A DNA stretch of 64,000 bases from Thalassobaculum sp. OXR-137. GTDB lineage: Bacteria > Pseudomonadota > Alphaproteobacteria > Thalassobaculales > Thalassobaculaceae. The stretch lies in assembly GCF_034377285.1 (NCBI RefSeq), contig NZ_CP139715.1:4200001-4264000 (forward strand). The letters run 5' to 3'. How positions within the stretch are numbered: position 1 is the stretch's first letter; the number at the start of each line of letters is the position of its first letter. This document shows positions 46,487 to 54,569 of the stretch, piece after piece. The position numbers were made by a program, and so were the translations under genes. The notes beneath the pieces were generated by a model. It was not told the origin of the DNA. It searched no databases and saw only the letters and a list, made by a program, of their open reading frames with translations.

Positions 46487-48715
46487 ATGATTTGGCCGAG
46501 AACTGGTCGGGGGGCTGGGACCGTGGAAGTCACGTCGATTGTGGCGCCGAATGCCGAAGTCTTCGCCGGCGACGTCGCAAGTCCTCCGTCGGTCCCGTGC
46601 CCCTGGCCGCAAGCCGGCACCGCGCCGGAGCCTTTGCAGCTCTCGGCCCGGACGGCGGAGGGATCGTGGTACCTGCTGACGCTGGCCGAGGACGGATCGC
46701 CGGCCCATCAGGGGACGCTGCGGATCTCGCAGGAAGCGGGCGCGCTCTGCGTCTCCGGCGATCTCTACCGCGTGCCGCGGGGGTTGGCGGCCGGCGAGCT
46801 GCCTCACGGGAGCGAACGTCTGGCCGTCGGCGACGGCTGGTACTGCCAGCCGAACCGCAGCGACTACGCCTGCCATTTCCGGTCCATGGGCGGCCGCCTG
46901 GACGGCAACGCCCTCACCCTGCAAGCCCGGGTCTTCTCCTGGGTTCCGACCGTCGGCAGCACCGCCAGCAACCGGGTCGGCGATTTCGGGAGTTTCGCCG
47001 ATTGCGCGATGGCGCTGACCCTGCAGCCGACGCTGCACCGACCGCCGGCGGCACCCGCGACCCCTGCCCTCGCCCCCGCTCCGGCCGCCGCCCCCGTCCT
47101 GGCCGGCGCGATCCTGTGCGACGGCCGTCCGCACGCTCTGTGGGCGGTGAAAGCCGCGGAGTTCCCCCGGGGCCTGCGGCTCGTCGTGCACGAGATGGAG
47201 GGGCGTCCCTGGCCGGAGGACGAGACCTACAACGCCCGAACCCTGGTGGACATCTATCGTAAGGCCGGCATCGACTTCGAGGTCATCCGGCCGGCCGGGC
47301 GGATCCCCAACGACCCCAGCCTGACCCGCAGCGAGCTCGACGCCATGCTGGCCGAACAGGTGGCCCGCTACGATGCGGGACCGCTCTGGGTGCAGCACCT
47401 GTTCCTGGTTTCCTCGCTGAACTGGTCCGGGCTCGACGGCACCGGGCAGTTCGGCAACATCGCCGGTCTGATGTTCGACAACATCGACCGCCAGCGCCAG
47501 GGCGCCGCAGTCTTCCTCGACGCAGACCTGGCCAGTTCCGTCGCCGATCTCAACACCCGGATCGACCAGAGCATCCGCGGCCTGCCGATCGGCCGGTCGC
47601 CCCAGGTCGCCCTGCGCACCATGGCCCATGAGATGGGCCATACCCTGGGCCTGCGCCATTCGCCGGTGGAGCGGGCGCAGAATTGCGGGATCATGAACCA
47701 GATCCAGGAGCTGCTGCGGATCGTCGACCCGGCGACCGGCCCTCTGTTTCCGGCGATCTCCAAGCTCGAGTTCGACGCGGTCGACAGCCGCAACCTGAGC
47801 CACCGCCCGGACCCCGAGGTCTGTCCCGGCTGGGGCAACTGGAGCGTGCCGCCCAAGGGCATCGGGATCGGGCTGCAGCCGGACACCGGCCGGACGCCCG
47901 GCTTCAAGACCGACCCGGTGCTGGACATCCGGGTGTCGGTTCGGCCGGCCAACGAGCTGGCGGCCGAGGACGCGCCGGCGGTGATCAAGCGCAGCTTCGA
48001 CCTGGGCGAACCGGTGTTTCTGGACGTCACCTTGCGCAACCTCACCGACGCCTCGATCACCGTGCCGGCCTCGATCACCCTGACCGACGGACTGACGGAA
48101 GTGGCGGTGATGGATCCGGGCGCCGAGCGCCGCCGCCTGATCGGCGCCGCCCAGACCCTGTGCGAGGGAACCGGCGTGGCGAAACTGGCCCCCGGCTCGC
48201 GCCACCGGCACATCCTGCAACTGCACAGCAGCGGCGACGATCCGGTCTTCACCGGGACCGGCGACCATGTGATCGAGCTGGCGGTGCGCACCGGCGAGCG
48301 CGGCTGGATCGAGGGCCCGTCGGTCACTGTGACCGTGCGCGTCGACCCGCCGCGGTCGCGCAGCACCGCGCGCATCACCGGACGGCGCCCGTTCTGCGAG
48401 GCCATGGCCCTGGGATATCTGGCGACCTATCGCGGGATCGAGGATACCGACATCCTGCTGCGGCAGCCGGCCTATCCGCTGGGCGCGCGGCTGGCGGCCG
48501 GCGTTCTGCAGGTGGCGACCTTCGCGGAATCCCCGATCGACGGAAAAGCCCGGATGTCGCCGATGACGCCGAACGCCCGCCGGGTCCGGGCCGCGATCAC
48601 CGCGATGAAACAGTCGGGCGTGACCCGGGAGGCGGTCGTCGCCGTGGCCGAGGCGATCAATCCGCTAACCGAGAACCGCTCGGCGGTGGCGAGGGCCATC
48701 GAGGAGAACTGGTAG
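46487..48715 (+). CDS. Metzincin-type zinc metalloprotease (matrixin-like)
   Basis: About 742 residues from ATG 46487; GTG 46523 is equally possible and GTG 46430 falls in the palindrome. The zinc site is complete: His381-Glu382 in MAHEMGHTLGLRHSP (HExxHxxGxxH), followed by a Met-turn in NCGIMNQ. The N-terminal part (about 1-190) has a beta-rich lipocalin-like composition with an Ala/Pro linker. The C-terminal part (about 440-600) has Ig/beta-sandwich character (LGEPVFLDVTLRNLTDASIT). No clear signal peptide is seen with any start. It is divergent from the YcaO unit. Substrate and location are unknown. Confidence 0.82.
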   Translation: MIWPRTGRGAGTVEVTSIVAPNAEVFAGDVASPPSVPCPWPQAGTAPEPLQLSARTAEGSWYLLTLAEDGSPAHQGTLRISQEAGALCVSGDLYRVPRGLAAGELPHGSERLAVGDGWYCQPNRSDYACHFRSMGGRLDGNALTLQARVFSWVPTVGSTASNRVGDFGSFADCAMALTLQPTLHRPPAAPATPALAPAPAAAPVLAGAILCDGRPHALWAVKAAEFPRGLRLVVHEMEGRPWPEDETYNARTLVDIYRKAGIDFEVIRPAGRIPNDPSLTRSELDAMLAEQVARYDAGPLWVQHLFLVSSLNWSGLDGTGQFGNIAGLMFDNIDRQRQGAAVFLDADLASSVADLNTRIDQSIRGLPIGRSPQVALRTMAHEMGHTLGLRHSPVERAQNCGIMNQIQELLRIVDPATGPLFPAISKLEFDAVDSRNLSHRPDPEVCPGWGNWSVPPKGIGIGLQPDTGRTPGFKTDPVLDIRVSVRPANELAAEDAPAVIKRSFDLGEPVFLDVTLRNLTDASITVPASITLTDGLTEVAVMDPGAERRRLIGAAQTLCEGTGVAKLAPGSRHRHILQLHSSGDDPVFTGTGDHVIELAVRTGERGWIEGPSVTVTVRVDPPRSRSTARITGRRPFCEAMALGYLATYRGIEDTDILLRQPAYPLGARLAAGVLQVATFAESPIDGKARMSPMTPNARRVRAAITAMKQSGVTREAVVAVAEAINPLTENRSAVARAIEENW

Positions 48716-48722
48716 CGGCGCG

Positions 48723-49412
48723 TCAGAAGTTCGAGATCATCGACCGCAGGCGATCCAGGTCCAGGATCTCGAGCACCTGGCGCGACTTCCGGATGAGCCC
48801 CTCGCTCTCCAGATACGCCAGCTCCCGCGACACGGCCTCGCGGTGGGTGCTGATGCGGTTGGCGATCTCGAGATGGGTCGGCGGGCTCTTGATCAGCCGG
48901 ATGCCGCCCGCCTCTTCGGGAGCGTCGCTGGCCATCCGGACCAGTTCGGCATGGATGCGGTTGTTCACCGCCAGAGTGCTGAACTCGAAGACCCGATCGC
49001 TGAGGCTGCGGACCTGCTGCACCAGCTCCTTGATGAAGCGCATGGCGACGGCGGGGTGCTCCTGGATCAGCGTCTGGAATTCGACCTGACCGAGCACCGC
49101 CGTCTCGCAGTCGGTCAGGGCCACCACCGTGGCCGAGCGCGGCCGGGCGTCGATGGCCGAATACTCCCCGAACGTCGCGCCTTCATCCAGGTCGCGGTAG
49201 GAAACCTCCTTGCCGCTGGTGGAGAACCGTTTCGCGCGGACCCGGCCGCTGGCGAGGATGTAAACCACATTGGTCAGATCCTGCTCGCCGACGATCTGAC
49301 GCCCCTTCTGGTACCGGCGCCAGTCGCAGAGATCGCCGATGCGATCGAGCACCGCCTCGTCGAGATCGCTGAACAGATAGGCCTTCTTCAGCTTTGCGGC
49401 ACGCGTGTTCAT
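48723..49412 (-). CDS. Crp/Fnr family transcriptional regulator
   Basis: 229 residues. The N-terminal cyclic-nucleotide-binding fold contains FGEYSAIDARPRSATV, which keeps the Gly-Glu and Arg-Ser/Ala pattern of a phosphate-binding cassette. The long dimer helix follows, and the C-terminal winged helix has THLEIANRISTHREAVSREL. No Fnr-type N-terminal cysteine cluster is present. cAMP binding is therefore plausible, with the cyclase domain protein 5 kb away a possible source (inference). Convergent with the protease. Confidence 0.9.
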   Translation of the reverse strand: MNTRAAKLKKAYLFSDLDEAVLDRIGDLCDWRRYQKGRQIVGEQDLTNVVYILASGRVRAKRFSTSGKEVSYRDLDEGATFGEYSAIDARPRSATVVALTDCETAVLGQVEFQTLIQEHPAVAMRFIKELVQQVRSLSDRVFEFSTLAVNNRIHAELVRMASDAPEEAGGIRLIKSPPTHLEIANRISTHREAVSRELAYLESEGLIRKSRQVLEILDLDRLRSMISNF

Positions 49413-49680
49413 GATCCCGCCCGGCTCCCCCGATCCTGCCTGCGCAAAACGCCCGGCCGGATCGGGGAATCCCGGTCCGGCGTTCAGCTTAAAACGTTAA
49501 CGCATCCAGCCATATCGAAACACCGATTCAGTGAAACCGGCAATATCCTCCGTTTCGGAGCTTGGAGAAGACGTGTCGCGCCTCGGGAAAATAAAGGGAG
49601 CGTCGCGGGTCTCTCCCGATCGGAAGAAACGCATACCGGACGGCCCATTGCCCGTTGAACAAGCGCCGTCTTGCGGGACT
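49413..49680. other. 268-base intergenic region
   Basis: It lies between the start of the Crp-type gene (-) and the stop of the diguanylate cyclase gene (-). It has one lower-GC stretch (GCTTAAAACGTTAACGCATCC near 49487), the likely promoter of the Crp gene. No open frame of convincing character was seen. Confidence 0.45.
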
Positions 49681-51354
49681 CTATTCGGCGTCGGTGGTCC
49701 GGAGCTGGGCTCCGGCCCGGTGGGCGACCGGCATATGGTCGCCATGGATCCACACTTTGCCTTTTCCGCCGCGCTTTGCGGCATACAGGGCACTGTCGGC
49801 GCGCTTGATGACCTCGGAGAGATCCCGCCCGTCGCGCGGGTAGAAGGACACGCCGACGCTGGCGCCGATCCGGGCGGGGACCGGTCCGGAGGCGCCGGCG
49901 CCGGCAAGATCGAACGGCTCTGAGATCTGCTCCACGACCCGCAGGGCGATCCGGCGTGCCGGTCCGTCCCGGGAGGCATCGAGCATCCCGAGGAAGGCCA
50001 GGAATTCGTCACCGCCGAGCCGGACGAGCACGTCGCCCGAGCGCATGCAGCCGCGTAGCCGCTGGGCGACGCCGATCAGGACCTGATCTCCCGCTTCGTG
50101 TCCGTGACTGTCGTTGACCTGCTTGAACCCGTCGAGGTCGATGGCCAATACCGCGTAGGCGCCGTCGGCGTGATGCCGTGTGGCGAGGAAATTCTCCAGG
50201 AACGCACGGTTGCCGAGATTGGTCAGCGGATCGCTGAAAGCCCGATCGGTCACCGCGTCCAGATCCGTCTGCTTCGCGATCAGGGTCTCGATCAGGTCTT
50301 CGAAAGCCTCGGACAGGATTTCGATCTCGCGGGGACCCCGGATCTTCGGAAAGGTTGCGGTCTGGTCCAGCCGCAGGGCATTCGCGGCCTCTGAAAGCGC
50401 CCTGACCGGTTTGGCGATGCGGCTGGCGATCAACCAGCCCAGGCCGCCGGCGAGCGCGGCGAATATCGCCCCGATGATCGCGATCCGGATCGAGAGATCG
50501 CCGATCGGCTTGAAGGCGACGTCGACGGGCTTGCGGGACAGGACGACCCACCCGAACCCCTCGAAGGCTCCCTGCCCCCTCACCTGGGCGTAGCCGGTCA
50601 CATAGTCCTTCCCGTCGACCCAGGTCTTGATCGTCCAGTCCTTGCCGCCGCTCGCGGCCTCAGCCGGAACGTCGACTTTCTGGCCGAGCAGGGACGGGTC
50701 GCGGCCGAGCAGGACGGTTCCGTCCGCCGAAATCACGAACAGATCGACGTCATGGCGGGTGCCGCGCCCTTGCAGCAGCGCCAGTTCGACCGACTTCGCC
50801 CAGGTCCAGCTCAGATGGGCGGCGACGGCACCCACTTTCTTGCGCGAGGCGTCGAAGATCGGCATGGCGATATCGACGAACTTCATTGGTTCGCCCGTCG
50901 GGTTCTCGAGCAGCGACGCCAGCATGACGGCGTCGTGCACATCGCCTATGAACCGGTCCTTGATGCCTTCGATGAACACCGGCCGATGGCTGATATCCAC
51001 CCCTTCCAGGATCCGTCCCGTGCTGGCCTGAACCCGGCCCGTCTCGTCCAGGATGCCGACCCACGAGAACTCCGGGACCGCGCTCTGAAGATGGTCGATG
51101 ACCGGACGGGCGCGCTTCAGGTCGTCCATACCGCCGAGGGCCGGAAGGTTGGCGATGATCTCGACCTCCGCGATCCGGACGACCATCTCGCGGGTCAGCC
51201 GGTCCGCCATTTCCGTGGAGAGGTCGCTCAGACTGTCGCCGATACGATCGCGCACCTGCTCGCTGACGAGATCGGCAACCATCAGCGCGATAGCCGCCGC
51301 TACGGTGATGGCGAGCCCCAACGTGGCTCCAACGATCTGGCCTTTGAGAGTCAT
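49681..51354 (-). CDS. Diguanylate cyclase with dCache and HAMP domains
   Basis: 557 residues from ATG 51354 (TTG 51369 is the alternative). TM1 is at about 6-30, a periplasmic dCache-type sensor at about 35-275, TM2 at about 280-305, HAMP at about 306-360 and GGDEF at about 395-557. The active site LVRLGGDEFLAF is intact, and RSGD five residues upstream is a product-inhibition I-site. DPLTNLGNRAFLENFL opens the domain. The enzyme makes c-di-GMP from two GTP. It is divergent from the Pel operon, whose PelD needs c-di-GMP, so the pair is likely a local control unit. Confidence 0.94.
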   Translation of the reverse strand: MTLKGQIVGATLGLAITVAAAIALMVADLVSEQVRDRIGDSLSDLSTEMADRLTREMVVRIAEVEIIANLPALGGMDDLKRARPVIDHLQSAVPEFSWVGILDETGRVQASTGRILEGVDISHRPVFIEGIKDRFIGDVHDAVMLASLLENPTGEPMKFVDIAMPIFDASRKKVGAVAAHLSWTWAKSVELALLQGRGTRHDVDLFVISADGTVLLGRDPSLLGQKVDVPAEAASGGKDWTIKTWVDGKDYVTGYAQVRGQGAFEGFGWVVLSRKPVDVAFKPIGDLSIRIAIIGAIFAALAGGLGWLIASRIAKPVRALSEAANALRLDQTATFPKIRGPREIEILSEAFEDLIETLIAKQTDLDAVTDRAFSDPLTNLGNRAFLENFLATRHHADGAYAVLAIDLDGFKQVNDSHGHEAGDQVLIGVAQRLRGCMRSGDVLVRLGGDEFLAFLGMLDASRDGPARRIALRVVEQISEPFDLAGAGASGPVPARIGASVGVSFYPRDGRDLSEVIKRADSALYAAKRGGKGKVWIHGDHMPVAHRAGAQLRTTDAE

Positions 51355-51465
51355 CGGCGATCCAAACAATCTGATTGCCGAATTCTCTGGCAGGAGAGGT
51401 CCACAGATGAGAGGTGTCGGCGTTCGGATACTTTGGTATATTCCCTAAAATACCGTAAATTTCTC
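51355..51465. promoter_or_regulatory. Divergent promoter region, diguanylate cyclase / pel operon
   Basis: 111 bases. The pel-proximal end is AT-rich, with GGTAT at 51435-51439 and ATACC at 51450-51454 forming a 5-bp inverted repeat around ATTCCCTAAA. This is a candidate regulator site overlapping the promoter. Confidence 0.45.
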
Positions 51466-52335
51466 ATGCTTACTCGACGTCAGATCCTCGCCTCCCTTGC
51501 CTTCGCGTCCTTCTATGGACCGTCGAGACGCGCCGTCGCGCGCGCGTCGTCGGACCGGAATCCGTATCGCTGGACCGTATTCTATGCGGCAGAAGCGGCG
51601 TTCGAAACGCTGCTTCCTTTCGACCTCCTGATATTCGACCGGATGGCGCACCCGCCCATCGAACCGCTGACGGACGCCGGCAAGTCCGTTTTCGGGTATA
51701 TCAGTCTGGGGGAAATGAACCGGGAACGCGCGGAGTTCGCCCGGTTGCAGGACTGGGGAATCCTGGGCGAGGAGAACCCGAACTGGACAGGCAGCCACTT
51801 CATCGACGTGCGCGATACCCGCTGGGTGGCGATGGTCATCGAGGAGATGGTGCCGGCGATCCTGCAGCGCGGGTTTCAGGGGTTGTTCCTGGACACGCTG
51901 GACAATCCGGTGGAGTTGGAGCGACGCGATCCGGTGGCCAATGCCGGCATGACCCGGGCGGCGGCACGGCTGGTCAAGGCGTTGAAACTGCATTGGCCGG
52001 AGGTGCCGATCATCCTGAATCGGGGATACGGCCTGCTCGATCAGGTGGGGTCCGATATCGACCATGTCCTCGGCGAATCGGTCTATGCCGACTACGATTT
52101 TGCCTCGAAAACCTATCAGAAGGTGCCGGAACCGCTCTATCTGGAGCAGGTGGACATCCTGAAACGGGCGATGGCGAAGAACCCGGACCTGAGCGTCCTC
52201 ACCCTGGACTACTGGGATCCGGCCGACCGGGAGACCGTCGCGGAGATCTACCGGGTCCAGCGCGCGAACGGCTTCTCCCCCTACGTGGCGACCATCGAGC
52301 TCGACCGCATCGTTCCGGCTCCCCGCGACGAATGA
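51466..52335 (+). CDS. GH114-type endo-alpha-1,4-polygalactosaminidase (PelA hydrolase part)
   Basis: 289 residues. The N-terminus MLTRRQILASLAFASFYG has a twin arginine and hydrophobic stretch, so export by Tat or Sec is likely. The remainder is a TIM-barrel of the GH114/TM1410 type: FGYISLGEMNRERAEF, NWTGSHFIDVRDTRW, FQGLFLDTLDNPVELE with paired aspartates, ILNRGYGLL, and VLGESVYADYDF with Glu204 as the likely catalytic acid. In P. aeruginosa this domain is the N-terminal part of PelA and cuts the Pel polymer. Here it is a separate first gene of the operon, overlapping the deacetylase gene by four bases. Confidence 0.87.
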   Translation: MLTRRQILASLAFASFYGPSRRAVARASSDRNPYRWTVFYAAEAAFETLLPFDLLIFDRMAHPPIEPLTDAGKSVFGYISLGEMNRERAEFARLQDWGILGEENPNWTGSHFIDVRDTRWVAMVIEEMVPAILQRGFQGLFLDTLDNPVELERRDPVANAGMTRAAARLVKALKLHWPEVPIILNRGYGLLDQVGSDIDHVLGESVYADYDFASKTYQKVPEPLYLEQVDILKRAMAKNPDLSVLTLDYWDPADRETVAEIYRVQRANGFSPYVATIELDRIVPAPRDE

Positions 52336-54569
52336 TGCGCCGTCTCGGCATTCTTCTCTTCCTGGCGTGCGGAGTGTTTGCGGCAGCACCGGCCCATGCC
52401 CAGACGCCCATCCCCCGCACGGTCATCGCCCTCTGGGAGGGCGGCAAGGACAGCCGCCTGCGCGAAGCCCGCAGCCACCAGCTGGCCACCATGCCGCTGG
52501 AACAGCTCGGACTGGTCGTCGAGTATCACCGGGTCACCGATCCCCTGCCCGACCTGACCGAGCGACCGGATGTCAGGGGCGTCTTCGCCTGGCTGAACTC
52601 CCCCAGCCGCCCCGGTGCCGCGCGGCTTCTGGAGTGGTACGAGCGGGCCCTCGACCTCGGCAAGAAGCTGGTGATCTTCGGCGATCCCGGCATCTCCGCC
52701 GATCCCGAGACCGGCCCGTTGCCGCAGGACCGGATCAACCGTCTGCTGGAACGCCTGGGCGTGCGCTATGTCGGCACCTATGTGTCCTATACCGCCGGGG
52801 CGACCTACCCGGTCCGGAACCCGAAGATCTGGGGTTTCGAACACACGCCGCCCCTGCCGCCGGCCTTCACGGAGACCGTTCTGGCGGATCCGAGCGCGGT
52901 CTCGCATCTGAGCGTGGAGGTCCCCGGCCACCAGCCCGCGAGAGGGGATCTCGTCGTGACCGGCCCGAACGGCGGCCTGGTCGCCCCGTCCTATGCCGTC
53001 GAAGTCGATCCGCCCTCCAATATCCGACGCTGGCTGATCAACCCGTTCGAGTTCTTCCGCCTCGCCTTCGCCACCGACGACCTGCCGAAGCCGGACACCA
53101 CGACCCTCGTCGGGCGGCGGTTGTTCTACAGCCATGTGGACGGCGACGGCTGGCGCAGCATTTCCGAGGTGAAGATCGACGACGCACCGGCCAGTGCGGC
53201 CCGGGTTCTGCTGGAGCGGGTGATCAAGCGGTTCCCGGATCTGCCCGTCACCATCGCTCCGATCGCGGCCGAGCTCGACCCCGACTGGATCGACGATGCC
53301 GAGGCCAGGGACGTTGCCCGCGCCTTCTTCGAGCAGCCGCAGGTGGAAGCCGGCTCGCACACCTACAGCCACCCGTTCCGATGGTCCTTCTTCGCCGACT
53401 ACGATCCGGCGGTCGAGCAGGCGATCGTGCGCCGGGCGGACCCCAATCAGGACATCCACCAGGGCTATGCCGACATCGCCGAGGAAAAGGACAGCGACGG
53501 CACCGAGAAGACGGTGGATATCGGCCGCTACGCCCTGCCGCGGGCGTTCTTCACCAAACCCTTCGACCTCGAGCTGGAGATCGGCGGCTCGCTGAAGCGC
53601 ATCGCGGAGGTCGGCGGCAAGCCGGTCCGGGTAATCCAATGGTCGGGCGACACCTCGCCCTTCGAGGCCGCGCTGCGGGAAGCGCGCGAGGCCGGGATGC
53701 AGAACATCAACGGCGGCGACACCCGCTTCGACAGCGACTACCGCTCCTACGGCTTCGTTGCCCCCATCAGCGTGCCGGTCGGGGCCGAGCGTCAGATCTA
53801 TGCCTCGATGAGCAACGAGAACACCTATACCGACCTGTGGAGCGGCCGGTTCTTCGCCTATCGCCATGTCCTGCAGACGATCCGCAACACCGAGTTGCCA
53901 ATCCGGATCAAGCCGATCAACCTGTACTATCACAGCTACTCGGCGGAAAAGATCGCCTCCACCAACGCCCTGATCCAGGTCTACGGCGCGATGGAGGCAC
54001 GGGAGATCGCCCCGGTGACCGCCTCCCATTTCGCGCGGATCGCCGACGGTTTCTATGCGACGCGGCTGATCTCCCTGGGCGACCGTCGCTGGCGCGTCGA
54101 AGCACGCGGCGCGCTGGAGACCCTGCGGTTCGACCGCGCGAGCCGCACGGCCGTCGATTTCGCCCGATCCTCCGGCGTGCTCGGCGCCCGGCCCTCCCAT
54201 GGCAGCCTCTACGTCGCCCTCGACCCCGACGCCGCGGAGCCCGTCGTGGCCCTGACCGAGCGCGATCACCCGCTGGATCCCGATCCCGCGCCGCACCCCT
54301 ATCTGCTGCAAAGCCGATGGCCGGTCCGCGGGCTGGCACTCGAGGGGGATGACGGGCTGTCCGTCAGCGCCGAGGGCTTCGGTACCCTGTCGATGACCTG
54401 GATCGTGCCGACCGCCGGAGACTGGCGGGTTCGGATCGACCAGGACGGCGCGACCGCCTGGAGCGAGACCGTCAGGGTGGGAGATGACCGCCGGCTGCGG
54501 ATCGCCCCGGGCGCGGACGTCGAGGCCACGGTCGCCGCACGGATCCGGATCGAGCGGATCGGCGACTGA
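52332..54569 (+). CDS. pelA: Pel polysaccharide deacetylase (PelA without the hydrolase domain)
   Basis: 745 residues with its own signal peptide (about 1-24, ending APAHAQ); ATG 52332 overlaps the upstream stop. The first third (TVIALWEGGKDSRLREA to about 250) is a Rossmann-like region as in the centre of PelA. The deacetylase part has FYSHVDGDGW (Asp270, Asp272) and GSHTYSHPF (His343, His347), the CE4-type metal and base residues. A beta-rich C-terminal tail follows (about 610-745). It removes acetyl groups from GalNAc/GlcNAc-containing Pel in the periplasm. The TGA overlaps the next ATG by one base. Confidence 0.9.
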   Translation: MMRRLGILLFLACGVFAAAPAHAQTPIPRTVIALWEGGKDSRLREARSHQLATMPLEQLGLVVEYHRVTDPLPDLTERPDVRGVFAWLNSPSRPGAARLLEWYERALDLGKKLVIFGDPGISADPETGPLPQDRINRLLERLGVRYVGTYVSYTAGATYPVRNPKIWGFEHTPPLPPAFTETVLADPSAVSHLSVEVPGHQPARGDLVVTGPNGGLVAPSYAVEVDPPSNIRRWLINPFEFFRLAFATDDLPKPDTTTLVGRRLFYSHVDGDGWRSISEVKIDDAPASAARVLLERVIKRFPDLPVTIAPIAAELDPDWIDDAEARDVARAFFEQPQVEAGSHTYSHPFRWSFFADYDPAVEQAIVRRADPNQDIHQGYADIAEEKDSDGTEKTVDIGRYALPRAFFTKPFDLELEIGGSLKRIAEVGGKPVRVIQWSGDTSPFEAALREAREAGMQNINGGDTRFDSDYRSYGFVAPISVPVGAERQIYASMSNENTYTDLWSGRFFAYRHVLQTIRNTELPIRIKPINLYYHSYSAEKIASTNALIQVYGAMEAREIAPVTASHFARIADGFYATRLISLGDRRWRVEARGALETLRFDRASRTAVDFARSSGVLGARPSHGSLYVALDPDAAEPVVALTERDHPLDPDPAPHPYLLQSRWPVRGLALEGDDGLSVSAEGFGTLSMTWIVPTAGDWRVRIDQDGATAWSETVRVGDDRRLRIAPGADVEATVAARIRIERIGD

